Shown: positions 45,728 through 58,961 of the stretch, in pieces
How the letters are laid out: the number at the start of each line of letters is the position of its first letter
Position numbering within the stretch: the first letter of the stretch is position 1
Source of the DNA: Jackrogersella multiformis
Lineage: Eukaryota > Ascomycota > Sordariomycetes > Xylariales > Hypoxylaceae
Assembly: GCA_902806575.1 (NCBI GenBank)
Contig: CADCXD010000019.1
Span: forward strand, 372,001-436,000
DNA length: 64,000 bases
Direction: 5' to 3'
The notes under the pieces: generated by a model
Databases searched by the model: none
Told to the model about the DNA's origin: nothing
What the model saw: only the letters and a program-made list of their open reading frames with translations
Made by a program: the position numbers and the translations under genes

Positions 45728-47914
45728 GTCGCTTTTGAGTGCTGGTGAGTAATATTTGTCAGGACAGTCTACTATAGTAACGTGGTAAAGTGTATGTGTA
45801 CGACTTTAGGTGGTATATATGATAATAGGTGATGCTGTCAAGAGTTCTGTAGATAAATAAGAAGAGAAAAGAAATTGAAAATATTTTGTCTTATGAATGA
45901 AACACTCGTATATTAAAAAACCACGACTTAGAAAAAAGTTTTGTTTTGAGGTTTAATAGATGCGTTTAGGTTAATAGGGGGTAACCTTCACTCTTTACTG
46001 GCCATCTGACTACATTTTTTCTACCCAAATTTATACGGCTGTACGAAGTATAATTCTCAATAATAGAGTAAAAATAAAACGAACAAGTTGATTCCATTTC
46101 TAATATTACATAAATGAAGCTCATGACCTCAACAATGTTGGAAATAATATTAATAGTCGGAATCAGCCTAAGTAAACTTAATTATGTGGCGTCAATAGGG
46201 AGAAAGACGCCATTTTCGAATCTTTAAACTTATAACTAGGTAGCCCCTAAGCAAGTAGAGCACAAACTGGAACTGTCTCCCAAGGTCAGCACCAAGTCCA
46301 CCCATAACTAGTTTCTTACTCCAATCTTGTTTAAAGTTATAGGAAAGCTGTCCCGCTCTGAAGCTTTGACTGAGAAGTCAGATGGGTTCCCAACCTAACA
46401 CCGCCTCAAGAATTACAAATTGTCATAAAATGTAGTGGATAAAGATAAATACTTCGATGTTTGTTTCTAAGCACGAAGCGGTCAATGCTCTTGGCTTGAA
46501 AGCTAACTACCTCCTAATCTAACCTAGTGTCTTAACATACCTAACTGCCCTAATGTACGGCTTCTCGCCGATAAAAACATTCATGAAACTGGACAAGGTA
46601 ATTCCAATAACAAATAACCGGCTTCCAAGTTGCAAAAGATTCGTTACGTACCTAAAGTAAGTCTTATGAGATTCCATCACTTGACCTCACACCTCCGAAT
46701 CAGCCTTAGGGGATCATGATACTCGACTAAGTCACACTTCTTGGTTTGTAAAGCACTGATCTTCGGACGTCTGTGAGATCCTGACAGCGGCTAGTTAATT
46801 CGATGGTTTGGATACCCAAACTTACCTAACTAAGAATGTACATGTTCGTCATAGAGATGAATACAAGACACAGCCACTGCCAATAAGTTTCTCATATTCG
46901 ACCTAGAGTCTAGGCAAATCGCGCTTCGACAGATCTACGTTGGTAGATACCTACCTGTATAAACCCCAGCGATATGCTCATCGAAACAAAAGATCCCCCG
47001 CAATGCATGCCGATCATGTATTAAGCCTTATAATCGAAATAACCAGCTAGGTTGGATATAAGGTCATTTCTGGGTTAGTAACTACTCTACTTTGGTATTT
47101 ACCATGATTCACGGTAAGAAGCGAACCGAGAAATGGCGAAACATGATATTGTGTGACGAGGTTTTCATACTCATACATAATTAATGCATGTGTCATGATG
47201 AATGAATACCTAGCCTCAGGCCAAGGGTTGAATATGTGTTAGATAAGCAACTAGCCATTTTTTGAAGTTCTTTAAATCTGGGCGTGCTAGGATTGCTAGT
47301 GTAAGTCGACTTGGCTCGCCAGATTCAGATCGTCAGTAAATATCTCGAGCAAAGCAATGTGTCTCTTGCTGACCGGAAAGAATTACCAAATCCGGCATCT
47401 CGATAACCCGTGTGCCTTTGTGTTGTCTATAGCCCCGATGGACACCTGGAGGTCGGGGACACATGCGTATCGCCGGTCGACTTTTCGGCATATCTGCTGT
47501 TATAATAGCTGCTCTGGGCGTTATAATACCAGCATGTGATTGGCCGAAGCGAATTTCGCTCAAGTCGCGATATTATCTTGGACATTCAAGATTCGATATT
47601 TGACATCGTCATGGATGGTGAGCTGTATGTATGGATCCAATCTTTCCGGGTTACATATTAATAATGCCCAGTTTTATTAACTTTTAAGACAGGAGGACCG
47701 GGTACCTACCGGTAGGGTAGAGTCGTAGACGATAGACACTGCGTATCGCCGGCATCTCTGATTGGTGGCTGCATTATCTACACAGCCTCACTCGGCGCCC
47801 CTCTTAGCGCGAGGGAGGAACGTCAGAATTTTCCTCTTTCCTGACATGGTTAATCCTTTAATCTAGTCACTACCAGTCACTTGGGATTTGTTGGTTGCAA
47901 AAGTCAGAGACCCG
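45728..47914. other. Gene-free AT-rich spacer
   Basis: I see nothing supportable; ORFs at 47333-47563 and 47357-47539 are overlapping noise. CCTAGGTA palindromes are notably rare here compared with other spacers. Confidence 0.4.
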
Positions 47915-48442
47915 TTAGTCTTGTTTAGTATCATGTATTGGATATCGAAGCCCAGATTCTAGTCTTGCACCGACTCCCTTGGAGTGGCCGGCGCAGTCTT
48001 CTTTATACCAGCGTTCAAACACGACAAGATGGTAGCGCTTGTACCTATTCCCAAACAAATGCGGCCTCCAACGCAGAACTCGCCTCTTACCACGTAATAT
48101 TCTCAACACAGCCCGCCTCCATCGCCTCTAGAATACGTTTTACAACCTCGCCCTGGCCCAGGTGATGTGAAACCCTCAGCACTTGTCCAAACAGTTGGGT
48201 CTCTCTATGCTATCATAGCTTCACTCCCTACCATCAATTACTGCCCACAAAGCGACCACGTCCCTCTGCAGCGCAGCGCAAGAAAAGTGCGGATGTATCC
48301 ACCATCTCCTAGTCTCCGAAATATTGGCATTATTATCTATCAGCTCGGCATACTCGCCTTCCATTACCCCCTCTTTGCACAGCCCGCGACCCAAGAGTCG
48401 TAGCCGTTCTAGGCAAAATCTCAAGCGAGAGGAGTTGGCATA
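47915..48442 (-). CDS. Orphan three-exon gene, unknown function
   Basis: Model: complement(join(47915..48044, 48091..48181, 48232..48442)); the 5' limit is uncertain. Two introns of 46 nt (GTAAGA to AATAG) and 50 nt (GTAGGG to ACAAG) connect three different frames. The product contains LRLLGRGLCKEGVMEGEYAEL, ETRRWWIHPHFSCAALQRDVVALWAVIDVLRVSHHLGQGEVVKRILEAMEAGC and ENITWYKRYHLVVFERWYKEDC. It is helix-rich, with a Trp/His block. The 5' end either begins at an internal ATG (48364, MEGEYAEL) or follows an acceptor near 48443. It lies head-to-head with the Ca2+-ATPase gene less than 300 bp away. I recognise no family. Confidence 0.5.
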
Positions 48443-48719
48443 ATTCTACCTACGTCTCCTCTTCGTCCGCGGTACAAAGTGGAAATTCAAATGAGCCTTG
48501 ATGTCAGCATGTGCCTTGCCTAAAATCTCTCACAGCCCATTCCGATTTGCATATTATATGATACTCTTTCACCGAATAACCCGACCTTGAAGCGATTTAC
48601 ATGGTCACACCTAAACATACTCTTAACAACAATCCTCGCTGCTATTTTTTACCCTTTTCATTCACCGTGATCCTCATGATATCCTAAGACAAAGACTATA
48701 CCATCACATCTATATATAC

Positions 48720-51700
48720 ATGGCGAATAACAGTCTTGCGCCGCCGTTGTTGGCGGTCGACACGCGAACACGCCCGAGGAGCGATACCAATGAAACTAGA
48801 GTGATGACGCCCGGGTCATTTGTCTCCAACGTCTCGAATCCTTTTCTAACACCAGCCCACTCTAATAACCCCTTCCTGACACCAGCACAATCCGATTGCG
48901 GATCCAGCATACTGTCGGCAGATCCCGATGCGGCTCTACGTCCAGATCCCGGCACGGAGGCCGACTTTGAGGTGGAAAATAACCCGTTCGCTTTCAGCCC
49001 CGGCCACCTAAACAAGCTCCAAAACCCGAAGTCCTTAGCTGCATTCCGGGCGTTAGGCGGTCTCACTGGGATAGCACGTGGTTTGCAGTCCGATATAAAC
49101 GCCGGCTTGAGCGTCGACGAGACTACAGTACAAACGTCTGTTACGTTTGAGCAGGCTGTCAGGAGGACATCCGATAAGTTTCTAGAATCACCGGAGCGGA
49201 CATCGAATTCGGGATCTGACTCCTTTATTGACCGCGCGAGAGTCTTTGGGAAGAATATCCTGCCGGCCAAGAAGGCGACACCGATATGGACGCTCATGTG
49301 GAACGCCTACAATGACAAGGTCATCATCTTATTGACGATAGCCGCAGTAATTTCATTGGCGCTCGGCCTTTACGAAACTTTCGGAACAGTGCCTGAACCA
49401 GGAGACCCTCCATCTATAGATTGGGTTGAGGGTGTCGCGATCATCATCGCCATCCTCATTGTCACACTTGTGGGATCGGTTAACGACTGGCAGAAGGAAC
49501 GCGCTTTCGTCAGGCTTAACGCTAAGAAGGAAGATCGAGAGATCAAGGTTGTCCGGTCTGGAAAATCATATATGATTAATGTTCACGATGTCCTCGTTGG
49601 GGATATCCTGCATCTCGAACCCGGCGATCTGGTTCCCGTTGACGGGATCTTCATCAGCGGCCATGACCTAAAGTGCGACGAATCTTCAGCCACTGGAGAA
49701 TCCGACGCCATTCGGAAGACACCAGGTGAGAAAGTTATGGAGCTACTAGAATCTGGAGCTAGCCAGAAGGGCCTTGATCCTTTCATCATCTCGGGTTCGA
49801 AGGTGAATGAAGGGGTTGGCACATTTCTCTGCACTTCGGTCGGCGTGAATTCCAGCTTTGGCAAAATCATGATGTCTGTCCGAACCGACATCGAAGCCAC
49901 CCCTCTACAGAAAAAGCTCGAGGGACTCGCAGTTGCTATCGCCAAGCTAGGAGGTTCTGCGGCTGCACTACTCTTCTTTGTCCTCCTGTTTCGCTTCCTT
50001 GCTGGCCTACCAACAAACACCAGCTCTAGCTCGGAAAAGGCCTCCGACTTTTTGGACATCCTGATCGTGGCCGTAACCATCATAGTTGTGGCTGTACCTG
50101 AAGGTTTGCCCCTGGCGGTAACGTTGGCCCTGGCCTTCGCCACCACCCGGCTATTGAAAGAAAATAACCTCGTACGTGTATTACGCGCTTGTGAGACGAT
50201 GGGAAATGCTACTACAATTTGTTCCGACAAGACCGGAACTTTGACCACCAACAAGATGACAGTTGTTTCGGGAACCTTTGGCCAGTCAAGTTTTGCCAAA
50301 TCCGATAGCGAGAAACCAGACACCCAGACCATCTCTCAATGGGCCGCCGGTCTTTCCCAAGCGACCAAGGACGCCATCGTGCAGTCGATTGCTATTAACT
50401 CTACCGCTTTCGAGGGCGAAGATGCTGGCCAGTTCGCATTTATCGGCTCCAAGACCGAAACGGCACTCCTTCAGTTAGCAAAGGACCACCTAGGGATGCA
50501 ATCTCTCTCCGAAGCCCGAGCAAACGAACAGGCCGTACAGATGATGCCTTTCGACTCGGGTAAGAAGTGCATGGGCGCGGTGATCAAACTACGAGATGGG
50601 TCCGGATACAGACTTTTGGTTAAGGGTGCCTCCGAAATTCTCCTCAATTACTGCAGCGACAAAGCAGATATGGGGTCGCTTACTACAGATACGATTACTG
50701 CTAGCGATCGCGAAGGATTGAAATCCGTCATTGATTCCTACGCGAAAGGCTCGCTTAGGACTATCGGAATCGTCTTCAAGGATTTCCCTCAGTGGCCCCC
50801 TACCAACGCGGAAATGGCAGACGGCCATGTGAAATTCGAATCGGTGTTAAAGGATCTTGTTTGGCTCGGCTTGGTAGGTATACAAGACCCTGTCAGACCT
50901 GGCGTCCCAGAAGCAGTTCGTAGAGCTCAAAATGCAGGCGTTGTCGTCCGCATGGTAACTGGCGATAATGCTGTTACTGCTCAGGCCATCGCGACTGAAT
51001 GTGGCATCTACACAGACGGCCTAATCATGGAAGGCCCCGACTTCAGACGACTTAGCCAAGAGGAAATGGATGCCAAGCTGCCAAAGCTACAGGTACTCGC
51101 GCGATCATCGCCCGAGGATAAGAGGATCCTGGTTGTAAGGCTCAAGGCTCTCGGAGAGACGGTGGCTGTCACTGGAGATGGTACCAACGATGCTCCAGCT
51201 CTCAAGGCTGCCGATGTCGGTTTCTCGATGGGCATTTGCGGAACCGAAGTAGCTAAGGAGGCTTCGGAGATTGTACTGATGGACGACAATTTCACCTCTA
51301 TTCTAACTGCTCTCAAATGGGGACGAGCAGTGAACGATTCCGTTCAGAAGTTCCTTCAGGTAAGTCTGACGCGAACACGTCTTCAATATAGGATCTCCAG
51401 GACTAACTTCAGTTCAGTTTCAAGTCACCGTCAATATTACTGCCGTCCTCCTCGCCTTTATATCTGCAGTTTCCAGTCCTGACATGCATTCCGTTCTTAC
51501 CGCCGTGCAACTCCTTTGGGTTAACCTCATCATGGATACTTTCGCGGCCCTAGCACTCGCGACTGATCCTCCTACCGAGCGCGTTTTGGACCGTCTGCCT
51601 CAACCGAAAAGCGCACCTATCATTACGATAAACATGTGGAAGATGATTATCGGACAGGCCATCTTCCAGCTCGCCGTCACACTCGTTTTATACTTTGCCG

Positions 51701-52308
51701 GTTCTACAATCCTAGGCTACGATATTAACAACGAGACACAGCAGACGCAGCTCAGAACCATGGTCTTCAACACATTCGTGTGGATGCAGATCTTCAACGA
51801 GTTCAACAACCGCCGCCTGGATAACAAGTTCAACATCTTCGAGGGGATACACCGGAACAAGTTTTTCATCTTGATTAATTGTGTTATGGTCGGCGCCCAA
51901 ATAGCTATAATATTTGTTGGTGGGGCCGCGTTCGAGATCACGGCCATCGACGGTCCGCAGTGGGCTATCTGTGTGGTAGCAGCGGCATTTTCGCTCCCGT
52001 GGGCTATCCTCGTGCGGCTATTCCCCGACGTTTGGTTCGCTAAGATCGCTGGTACGGTCAGCGCTCCTGTCGTTGTGGTGTACAAGTTCCTTGCCAATGC
52101 GTGCGCGAAGATCGGTGCCGTGTTCAGCAGGATATGGAGGAGAAAGAAGACTACGTCCTCTTCGGAGGAAGAAAACCATGAAAAAACTGAAAACCAAGAG
52201 AAAGATGCAGCGCCTGAGATCATTGTGTCTGAGGGCGACAATGGCGTCCTTGCGAATAGGGGTCCCGAGATCCAAATAATAGGGGATTTAGAACAGGGGC
52301 GGAAATAG
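48720..52308 (+). CDS. P-type Ca2+-ATPase (PMC1/PMCA type)
   Basis: Model: join(48720..51359, 51418..52308), 1176 aa. The 58-nt intron (GTAAGT to TTCAG, with an ACTAAC branch) restores VQKFLQFQVTVNITAVLLAFISAVSSP. P2B-ATPase features: the calcium-site helix VAVPEGLPLA (PEGLP at 460-464), phosphorylation site ICSDKTGTLT (Asp503), KGASEI in the nucleotide domain, MVTGDNAVTAQAIA, TGDGTNDAPALKAADVG (from 818), QLLWVNLIMDTFAALALATDPPT and QIFNEFNNRRLDNKFNIFEG. The N-terminal region carries an SNPFLTPA repeat. Fungal members pump Ca2+ from cytosol into the vacuole and are usually calcineurin/Crz1-dependent. The C-terminal tail is acidic. Confidence 0.95.
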
Positions 52309-52840
52309 ATTATGAGTTTATGTAACAACATGTACAATAGATAGATGGCATTGGGATATAACTAGGTAGCGATGATTCGATGGATGATACGGTTAATGCA
52401 TATAGACGCATAAATTTAGTTCTACTAGGAACAAATATGAACATATAGTTATACACACAGAATTTCTTACAACATTATTATATAGCGATCTGAAAAGTCA
52501 AGTTCCAGCAGAAGATCATGGAACATCGAGCTGGCTTATTAAATCACAAATTAATTCCGATGATGAATAAGCTCACCCCTTAAAATACATACATTTTACT
52601 TTATATACGCATTTTATTTGTCTAGGTACAGAGACAAGTCTAAATCACATACGCTACGGCCAGCTCTATTATATGTTCTAAAGTACCTTTGTCTCAATCC
52701 CCAGTTGTTTCGGTAGCCCCTCAGAGGAATAGTCGGACACCTCTCGCTTTACATCAGATTTGCTCGACGCGTCAGGGGCGATTCTTCCGCGAAGAACTAT
52801 CCAGATTTTTCGAGCTCCGCCATCATATAAAGGATAGAAG
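52309..52840. other. Intergenic spacer between convergent genes
   Basis: No gene seen. Confidence 0.35.
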
Positions 52841-55192
52841 TTAGCCACGATCAAGGTAAACCAGAGATATACGAGGGATATAACGATCCATGCCGTAAAT
52901 AACTAGAATTTCCATGTTAGCGCCAACCACGAGAGAAATGGAACCTGCAACACTCACACTTTTCGAAAAGACAATCTTGGCACCGTACATCGCAAGCGGC
53001 CAGAGGAAAATATGCCCGACAAGAGTGAATACCGTCCAGAATGCAGCCCATCTGCTCATCCTCTTCATATACTGCTTCATTTCAGTGGTAAACCATTCCT
53101 CCGGATCCTGCTGGTCTACTTCCGTTCCATCTTGCTGCGATCGACGAACTTTATGGATCTGCTTTTTAAACACCGACCAGTCAAAAGAACTGGGACGCAC
53201 AAGCGACACAACTAGTGTGATTGGTAGCGGGACGAAAAACGCAGTAACGCAGCCGAATAGACACGGCATAGTACTACCAGTTGAAGCAATCGAGATTTCG
53301 CCAAAATAAGCATATGCAGTTCCAAGCCATACAGAGATCGAGCAGCAGACACCTACAATAGGTGATGTTATCGCAGCAGCCTTGGTCTGCCCTTTCCACA
53401 AAAGAGCAAAGACGGTAGGAATACAACCGGGATTGGTTATATTGCCAACCACGTAGAGCAACCAGGTCATATTGACACCCCCTTTGTTGAATGCTGTCGC
53501 CAGCGTAGGAATTACAAGGGACGTAACGACGACGCCGATATGGGACCAAGTGATCAGTTGTTTGTCGGTGGCTTTCTTGTTAAAATACGTTCCGTAAATA
53601 TCAAATGAGATGATGGAACTGATGGCAATCATCTGCGCTGAAGCGATCGAAGTACAAGCCTATTCATTAAGTTAGAATGTCGAATCTCTGCGAAAGTTTT
53701 GAAACGCATTGGGCTAGACGAACCATGAAAATCGTGACAAGTAAAGCCCCTGCGCCGGCTTTTCCCGCGACTGCTTGCACGACATATGGTAGAACCAATC
53801 CCGATGTGACCTCCTCTGCTATCATCATCTAAGAGATAATTAGTTCTGGAATTGTGCAGAGTGCCTTGAGAGAGCTTACTCTAGGATACGTGGGGAAAAT
53901 CGTTGTCGATTCTAGGGCCACAGCTGCGAGGCCTCCGAAGGTTCCAATTGCCCACGGCACCGAAAAAGACGCGATACCTCCTAAAACATAGCCAGGGACA
54001 GCCGAGGCGACGTTGGCCGAGAATCCCTATATAAGTTAGCGAATAAGTTAGCGAAACTGAACATTACTGTAAGGTACCTGATTGCTAATTAGTATGTACC
54101 TTTTGCCAAAAGCCAGTGTCCATGATAACAGCGCCAAAGTTTGATCTGATGGATTATTAGTACAGATTTTCAGGAGAAATCCAAGAATACTGACATTACA
54201 TGGAGGATACCGAAGTAGAGGCATTGTTCGCTTCGCATAGTCAAATGTGAACCACCATAATTACCTTCAACTGGGCCAATCTTGTCGGCGGCGATAACTG
54301 CATCATACAAAGCTCCAATAGATCCAATCTCCTTAACCACGATGATTTTAATGGTAAGCCAGACAAGTATGATCATAATGATGAAGGTGTGCAAGTAATC
54401 AGTTAGGAATGTTGCTCGAAGCCCTCCAAAGTACGTATAAACTCCTACACCAACCTATAAGAATCACGCTTAGCCAATTTATTCTTTAACGATGCGTATA
54501 GCAAAGGGTTTTCTATTCAAGCAGTCCATTGCTTACCGGCAAGAGATATGTGCTGGCGATGACATCCATGCCCGTCAGGGAGGTGACCGCGGCGCTCGCC
54601 CCAAGCAACATGCTCGAGAAATTTAATATATTAGTCAGGAGACAAAAAACGATCCAAAGTAAGTGCGCAGCCGTTCCATATCGCACTTTTATTAGCTCTA
54701 ACAACGTGTGCGCATTAGGGGCCCGGCGCTTAGCTTCGATAGAGATGAGCGACAAGAAACACACCATCGTGCTAGCAGACGCTCCCCACCAGACACCAAG
54801 CGCCAGGCCGTATTTATATGTTAGGAGTGAGGCTCCAAGTAGAGCCGTACTATAGAGCCAGGAGGAAATCACAGCTGACGCTGTCAGACCAGTCCCAACG
54901 GTGCGATTGGCGACCATAAATCTGGCTCGATGTTTTGTTAAAAGGTGCTCTGTAGACTGTAGTACTCAGACATAGGGAGACGTACGTTTCGGTAGACTTG
55001 TTATCCTCATTGAACGCCTTCTTCAAGGATCTAGTAACCCAAATCATTCCTGATGAATAATACATTAGTATTGTAGATACAGAACTTCACAGCTGTCTCG
55101 AGTTCCTTACCAAGGGCAAAAGCAACACCAAATCCAACAACGACACCATATCCCGCGCTCTGAGGCAAAGGCGCCTGTACCTGATCAGACAT
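52841..55192 (-). CDS. dur3: DUR3-type urea/polyamine:solute symporter (SSS family)
   Basis: Model: complement(join(52841..53659, 53724..53828, 53880..54026, 54100..54145, 54195..54454, 54537..54921, 54986..55049, 55111..55192)), eight exons, 635 aa, every junction GT-AG and in frame. Spliced blocks match the Dur3 subgroup: GYGVVVGFGVAFALGMIWVTR, NKSTETFMVANRTVGTGLTASAVISSW, LPVGVGVYTYFGGLRATFLTDYLHTF, HVISNFGAVIMDTGFWQKGFSANVASAVPGYVLGGIASFSVPWAIGT, and IFMACTSIASAQMIAISSIISFDIYGTYF. About 15 helices. Relatives import urea and polyamines with protons or sodium. It shares a 546-bp promoter with an NtaA-like monooxygenase. The symbol reflects subgroup membership; paralogues with other substrates exist. 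Confidence 0.88.
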
Positions 55193-55738
55193 ATTTAATA
55201 CGCACTAAAAATTGAAGGTTAAAGGACTGCTTTCAGAGTAGTGATGGACGTTTATAAAGAAATGTATGATAAACGCAAAGAACCAGGGCACATTACCGTT
55301 TTATTATCGAGAAGATTATAGGATCGACTCCGTCTACAACCAAAAGCGTCACCAAATATAACCCAGCCAAATCATGTCGGCAGCAGGTTACCGACTTATC
55401 AGATTGGACTCTGCGATAAGAAACGCTTTCCGAAATGTCGTACATGTCGATAAAATATGGTGTTTGATTGGGTATAATATTCCAGGATTCTGATGTGATT
55501 TGATGACGTGACTTGGTCCCAAATGGCGACTGCTCGACGATATCCGCTTTCGGACTGCAACTTGATATGTAGTAGATTGCCGCATTAAATTATTAGAGGA
55601 AAATCCAGACTTCACGAAGAAGACATGTTTCGCAAATTCCAAAATTAATAATTAAGACATAACTCGCGTAATACGCGTGTTTTCCGTAAATTGACGCGTA
55701 TCTGCCCACCACGGCACCTGTAAGATCGAGAAGTGAAG
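55193..55738. promoter_or_regulatory. Divergent promoter with four GATA-factor (HGATAR) sites
   Basis: The 546 bp between the start codons of the Dur3-type gene (minus) and the monooxygenase gene (plus) contain TGATAA at 55267-55272, TTATCA (TGATAA on the other strand) at 55396-55401, CGATAA at 55414-55419 and CGATAA at 55448-55453. HGATAR is the consensus of the nitrogen regulators AreA/NIT2. Clustered sites between two putative nitrogen-acquisition genes suggest nitrogen-catabolite control; this is inferred from sequence only. Confidence 0.45.
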
Positions 55739-57316
55739 ATGGGGGAGCCAGTCGGTGTACTCCAGTCAAAGAAATGGATCTTGAATGCATTTTCCATGAG
55801 TACTCCTGGGCATCTAGCCGCAGGTATGGGCTTTTTCTCTTACTCCGTAGTATGAGAATACATTCTCATGATTCGCAGGACTTTGGAGACATCCGCGCAA
55901 TCATACTTCCGAATACAAAGATATCGAGTATTGGATTAACTTGGCAAAGATCCTAGAAGATGGAAAATTCCACGGGTTATTTATTGCGGACGTACTCAGT
56001 CATTACGGCGTATACAAGGGCGAGGGAAACATCAATCCCGGTCTCCCTGGAGCTGCCCAGCTTCCCATGAACGACCCATTGTAAGTGTAGAATAAATGTT
56101 CTACAAACTTCATTATTAATAGGCAAAAGCCTGGCCATCTCGGCTATGGCGGCGGCGACAAAGCATTTGTCGTTTGGCGTCACGGCATCTACTACGTATG
56201 AAAACCCATTCCTACTGGCACGAAGGTTCGCGACTCTCGATCATTTCACAAAAGGTCGTGTGGCTTGGAACGTGGTGACAAGCCATCTAGAGTCGGCAGC
56301 AAAGAATCTCGGTCTACCAACGCAAATTGAGCACGACGAACGCTATAAGATAGCCGAAGAGTTCATTAACCTAACATACGAGTTGTGGGAGAGCTCGTGG
56401 AGGGATGATGCCGTCGTCAAAGACAACGAGACAAGTCAATACACTGTTCCCGGCCGAGTTCGAAAGATTAATCACGAAGGGTAAGCTACACTGGCAGACT
56501 ACAAATTTCTTGCATTTTCTAATCTAAATTTATATCAGGCAGTACTTCAAATCAACCGGCCCAATAACAACCGAACCGTCAATCCAACGAACACCTTTCA
56601 TTTTCCAAGCTGGCGCTAGCAGCGCCGGAAAGACCTTCGCTACTAAGCATGCTGAATGCATGTTTCTTCCCGGCATGACTATAGCATCTGTGAAAAGATC
56701 TGCAGATGACATCCGCCGACTAGCCGTTGAAAACGGCCGCGATCCATCAACAATCAAGCTTATCACAGGAGTCTTGATAATCGTAGACGAAACAGACGAA
56801 AAGGCCCAGGCCAAATACGAAGATTACTTGACCTATACAGATCTCGAAGGGACTATGACTCTTTTTGGAGGGTGGACGGGTGTAGACCTTGACAAGTGGG
56901 GTGATGACGATGACTTCAAGTTTACCGGCCCTGGAGCAATCCAGAGCATGATTTCATCCTGGAGTGCCACGGTGCCGGGAACACAGGATGTCAAGTGGAC
57001 AAAACGGAGGATCGCGCAGGAGCTGGCTGTGGGAGGTGCTCACCCTCGTGTTATTGGGTCACCAAGGACGGTCGCGGACTTTCTTCAGACTTGGGTCGAC
57101 GAAGCCGGGATCGACGGCTTCAACATATCCTATGCTGTGAACCCAGGAGATTTCGAGGATATTATCAAATACCTCTTGCCAGAACTGAGGGCTCGGGGTG
57201 TGTTTTGGAATGACTACGCCGCTACCACCACGAGGGAGAATTACTTTCAGGATGGACTTGGTCCAAGGCTTAGGAGTGACCATCCAGGAGCAAAATATAG
57301 ATGGTCAGCAGAGTAA
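55739..57316 (+). CDS. Luciferase-like FMN-dependent monooxygenase (NtaA/SnaA/DszA family)
   Basis: Model: join(55739..55823, 55879..56080, 56130..56480, 56539..57316), 471 aa. Start ATG 55739 gives MGEPVGVLQSKKWILNAFSMSTPGHLAAG, the normal family N-terminus. Introns of 55, 49 and 58 nt restore AAGLWRHPRNHTSEYKDIEYWINLAKILEDGKFHGLFIADVLS, NDPFLAISAMAAATKHLSFGVTASTTYENPF and HEGQYFKSTGPITTEPSIQRTPFIFQAGASSAGKTFA. Further family blocks are GRVAWNVVTSHLESAAKNLG and GSPRTVADFLQTWVDEAGIDGFNI. Such enzymes need an FMN reductase and attack nitrilotriacetate, sulfones or sulfonates. The fungal substrate is unknown. It is co-located with a Dur3-type importer across a shared promoter. Confidence 0.92.
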
Positions 57317-58961
57317 GGTAGTTGATATTGTACTTAACCTAGGAACTATTGTCTTGGATTCTGATTAATTTTATTATATTTCATTAAGGAAATGATAGAA
57401 TCGTCCAGTTGAATTTATTGTTTTTGCCTAAACGATTCCCAAGTATTCACCCTGTTATACGCCAATGTTTTCTCGGCAAGCTGATTGTTAGGTACCTAGG
57501 TACATATCAGTGTAAAACATGTAGATATATATAATCTCGAACTTCTAGCAATTTTACGTGGTGTCATTCATGATATAGGTCTAATAATATATAAACTATT
57601 ACACCTATATATACTTGTTTTTTCTCCTCAAAAGGCATCTTCCAAATTGACCTCCCATTTCTCTGATATTCGCTGCCAATCAGCCGTGACTATATTAAAT
57701 ATGTCTTCTAAAGCGCAATATATGATTCATTCGCTACCTAGGTACCTAGGTATATACCCTCATTCCGCTAGTAAATGCTCGTTTTTAAGAAGAAGAGACG
57801 CGAAAATATCTAGGTACCTAGGTATTTTATAAGTGGGGGTGACCTGGGTGAATCAATTCGCGGGGTGATTACGTAGAAAATACCCAGGTACGTACTGAAC
57901 TTAGATCCTCAAAATCAATAATTATTTAGGTACCTAGGTATTTTGGTGTTTAAATATTGCACCATGGTACGTGCACCATGGTACGTGCACTCAGGTACGT
58001 ACATTCCAGATCTAAGATCTGATCTTGCTACCCCACAAGTGATCTGATTCCGAATTAGGAAGTTGGGGTACGTCAGTAGCCAATCAGCACACTGCGACAG
58101 GTATGCCAAGACTTTACTTTAACTTCACGTCTTGTAAATCAGCCATCATGTACCTAGGTATTTCCTGAAATATATTTTTACATCAGTAATTGGTGATGTT
58201 TATTGAAAATATTCTAGGTAAATCAGAAATATAATACGAGGAATAAAATTTAAGCTTCCTATGGTACCTACGTAAATAAGTAGGATATGTATAAAGGTAC
58301 ATCATTTCAAACTGGTATAATACTAGAAAATACATTGACATTGTATAAGTAGGTAGGTAGAGATGGGACAAGGAATGAGATGAAAAATATTAATGGTAAA
58401 ATTTAATCAGTCAGGAGGTACGTATATACGGTAAGTATACCTAGGTACATTTTGTGATTTTAATCAGCACTAATATTAATCAAGTTCGTGATTCGTGTCG
58501 TCCAGTTGCTTGTTGGCCTGCTGTATTTTCACGTAGGTACCTTAAGCAGGCCTATACGATAGAAACTCCAGTTTATTTGTCGAGAAATAGCATTAAATGT
58601 ACACTAACTAGGTAGCCTAGCAAGAGTTTTAGTTCACCTTGTTCAGTATATTATTATTTTTTACTTGGGATAATCAGTAACCTACATGGTCAATGCCCTA
58701 TATTCCTTGATCGTGGTACCCGTTGCTACTGATTAGTATTCTGGTCACCCACCAATTAATTTTATAAATACCCAGTCCTCTACAACTCAACCTTTCATTT
58801 CTTCTTCCTTTTTTTCTCATCAAGTCCAGTTCTCGTTCGACACACAAAGCTTCGATTATCATTTGATCTTCAATTGATCTTCAATCTTTTATCATCCAAC
58901 AACAACTGCACTTACACATACCCACTCCTACCCCTTCTTCACCACTTCTTTTTTTCTAACC
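57317..58961. other. Gene-free spacer, palindrome-rich
   Basis: No gene seen. Many CCTAGGTA palindromes (57491-57502, 57738-57753, 57812-57824, 57930-57941 and 58151-58160). A direct repeat of GCACCATGGTACGT occurs at about 57958-57990; CCATGG and GGTACC-like palindromes are nested in it. The last 160 bp (58795-58960) are strongly pyrimidine-rich, a typical leader for the next gene. Confidence 0.5.

Noticed and set aside
47333..47563. 76-aa minus-strand ORF
   Set aside because: A plus-strand ORF of equal quality overlaps it; neither has recognisable features.
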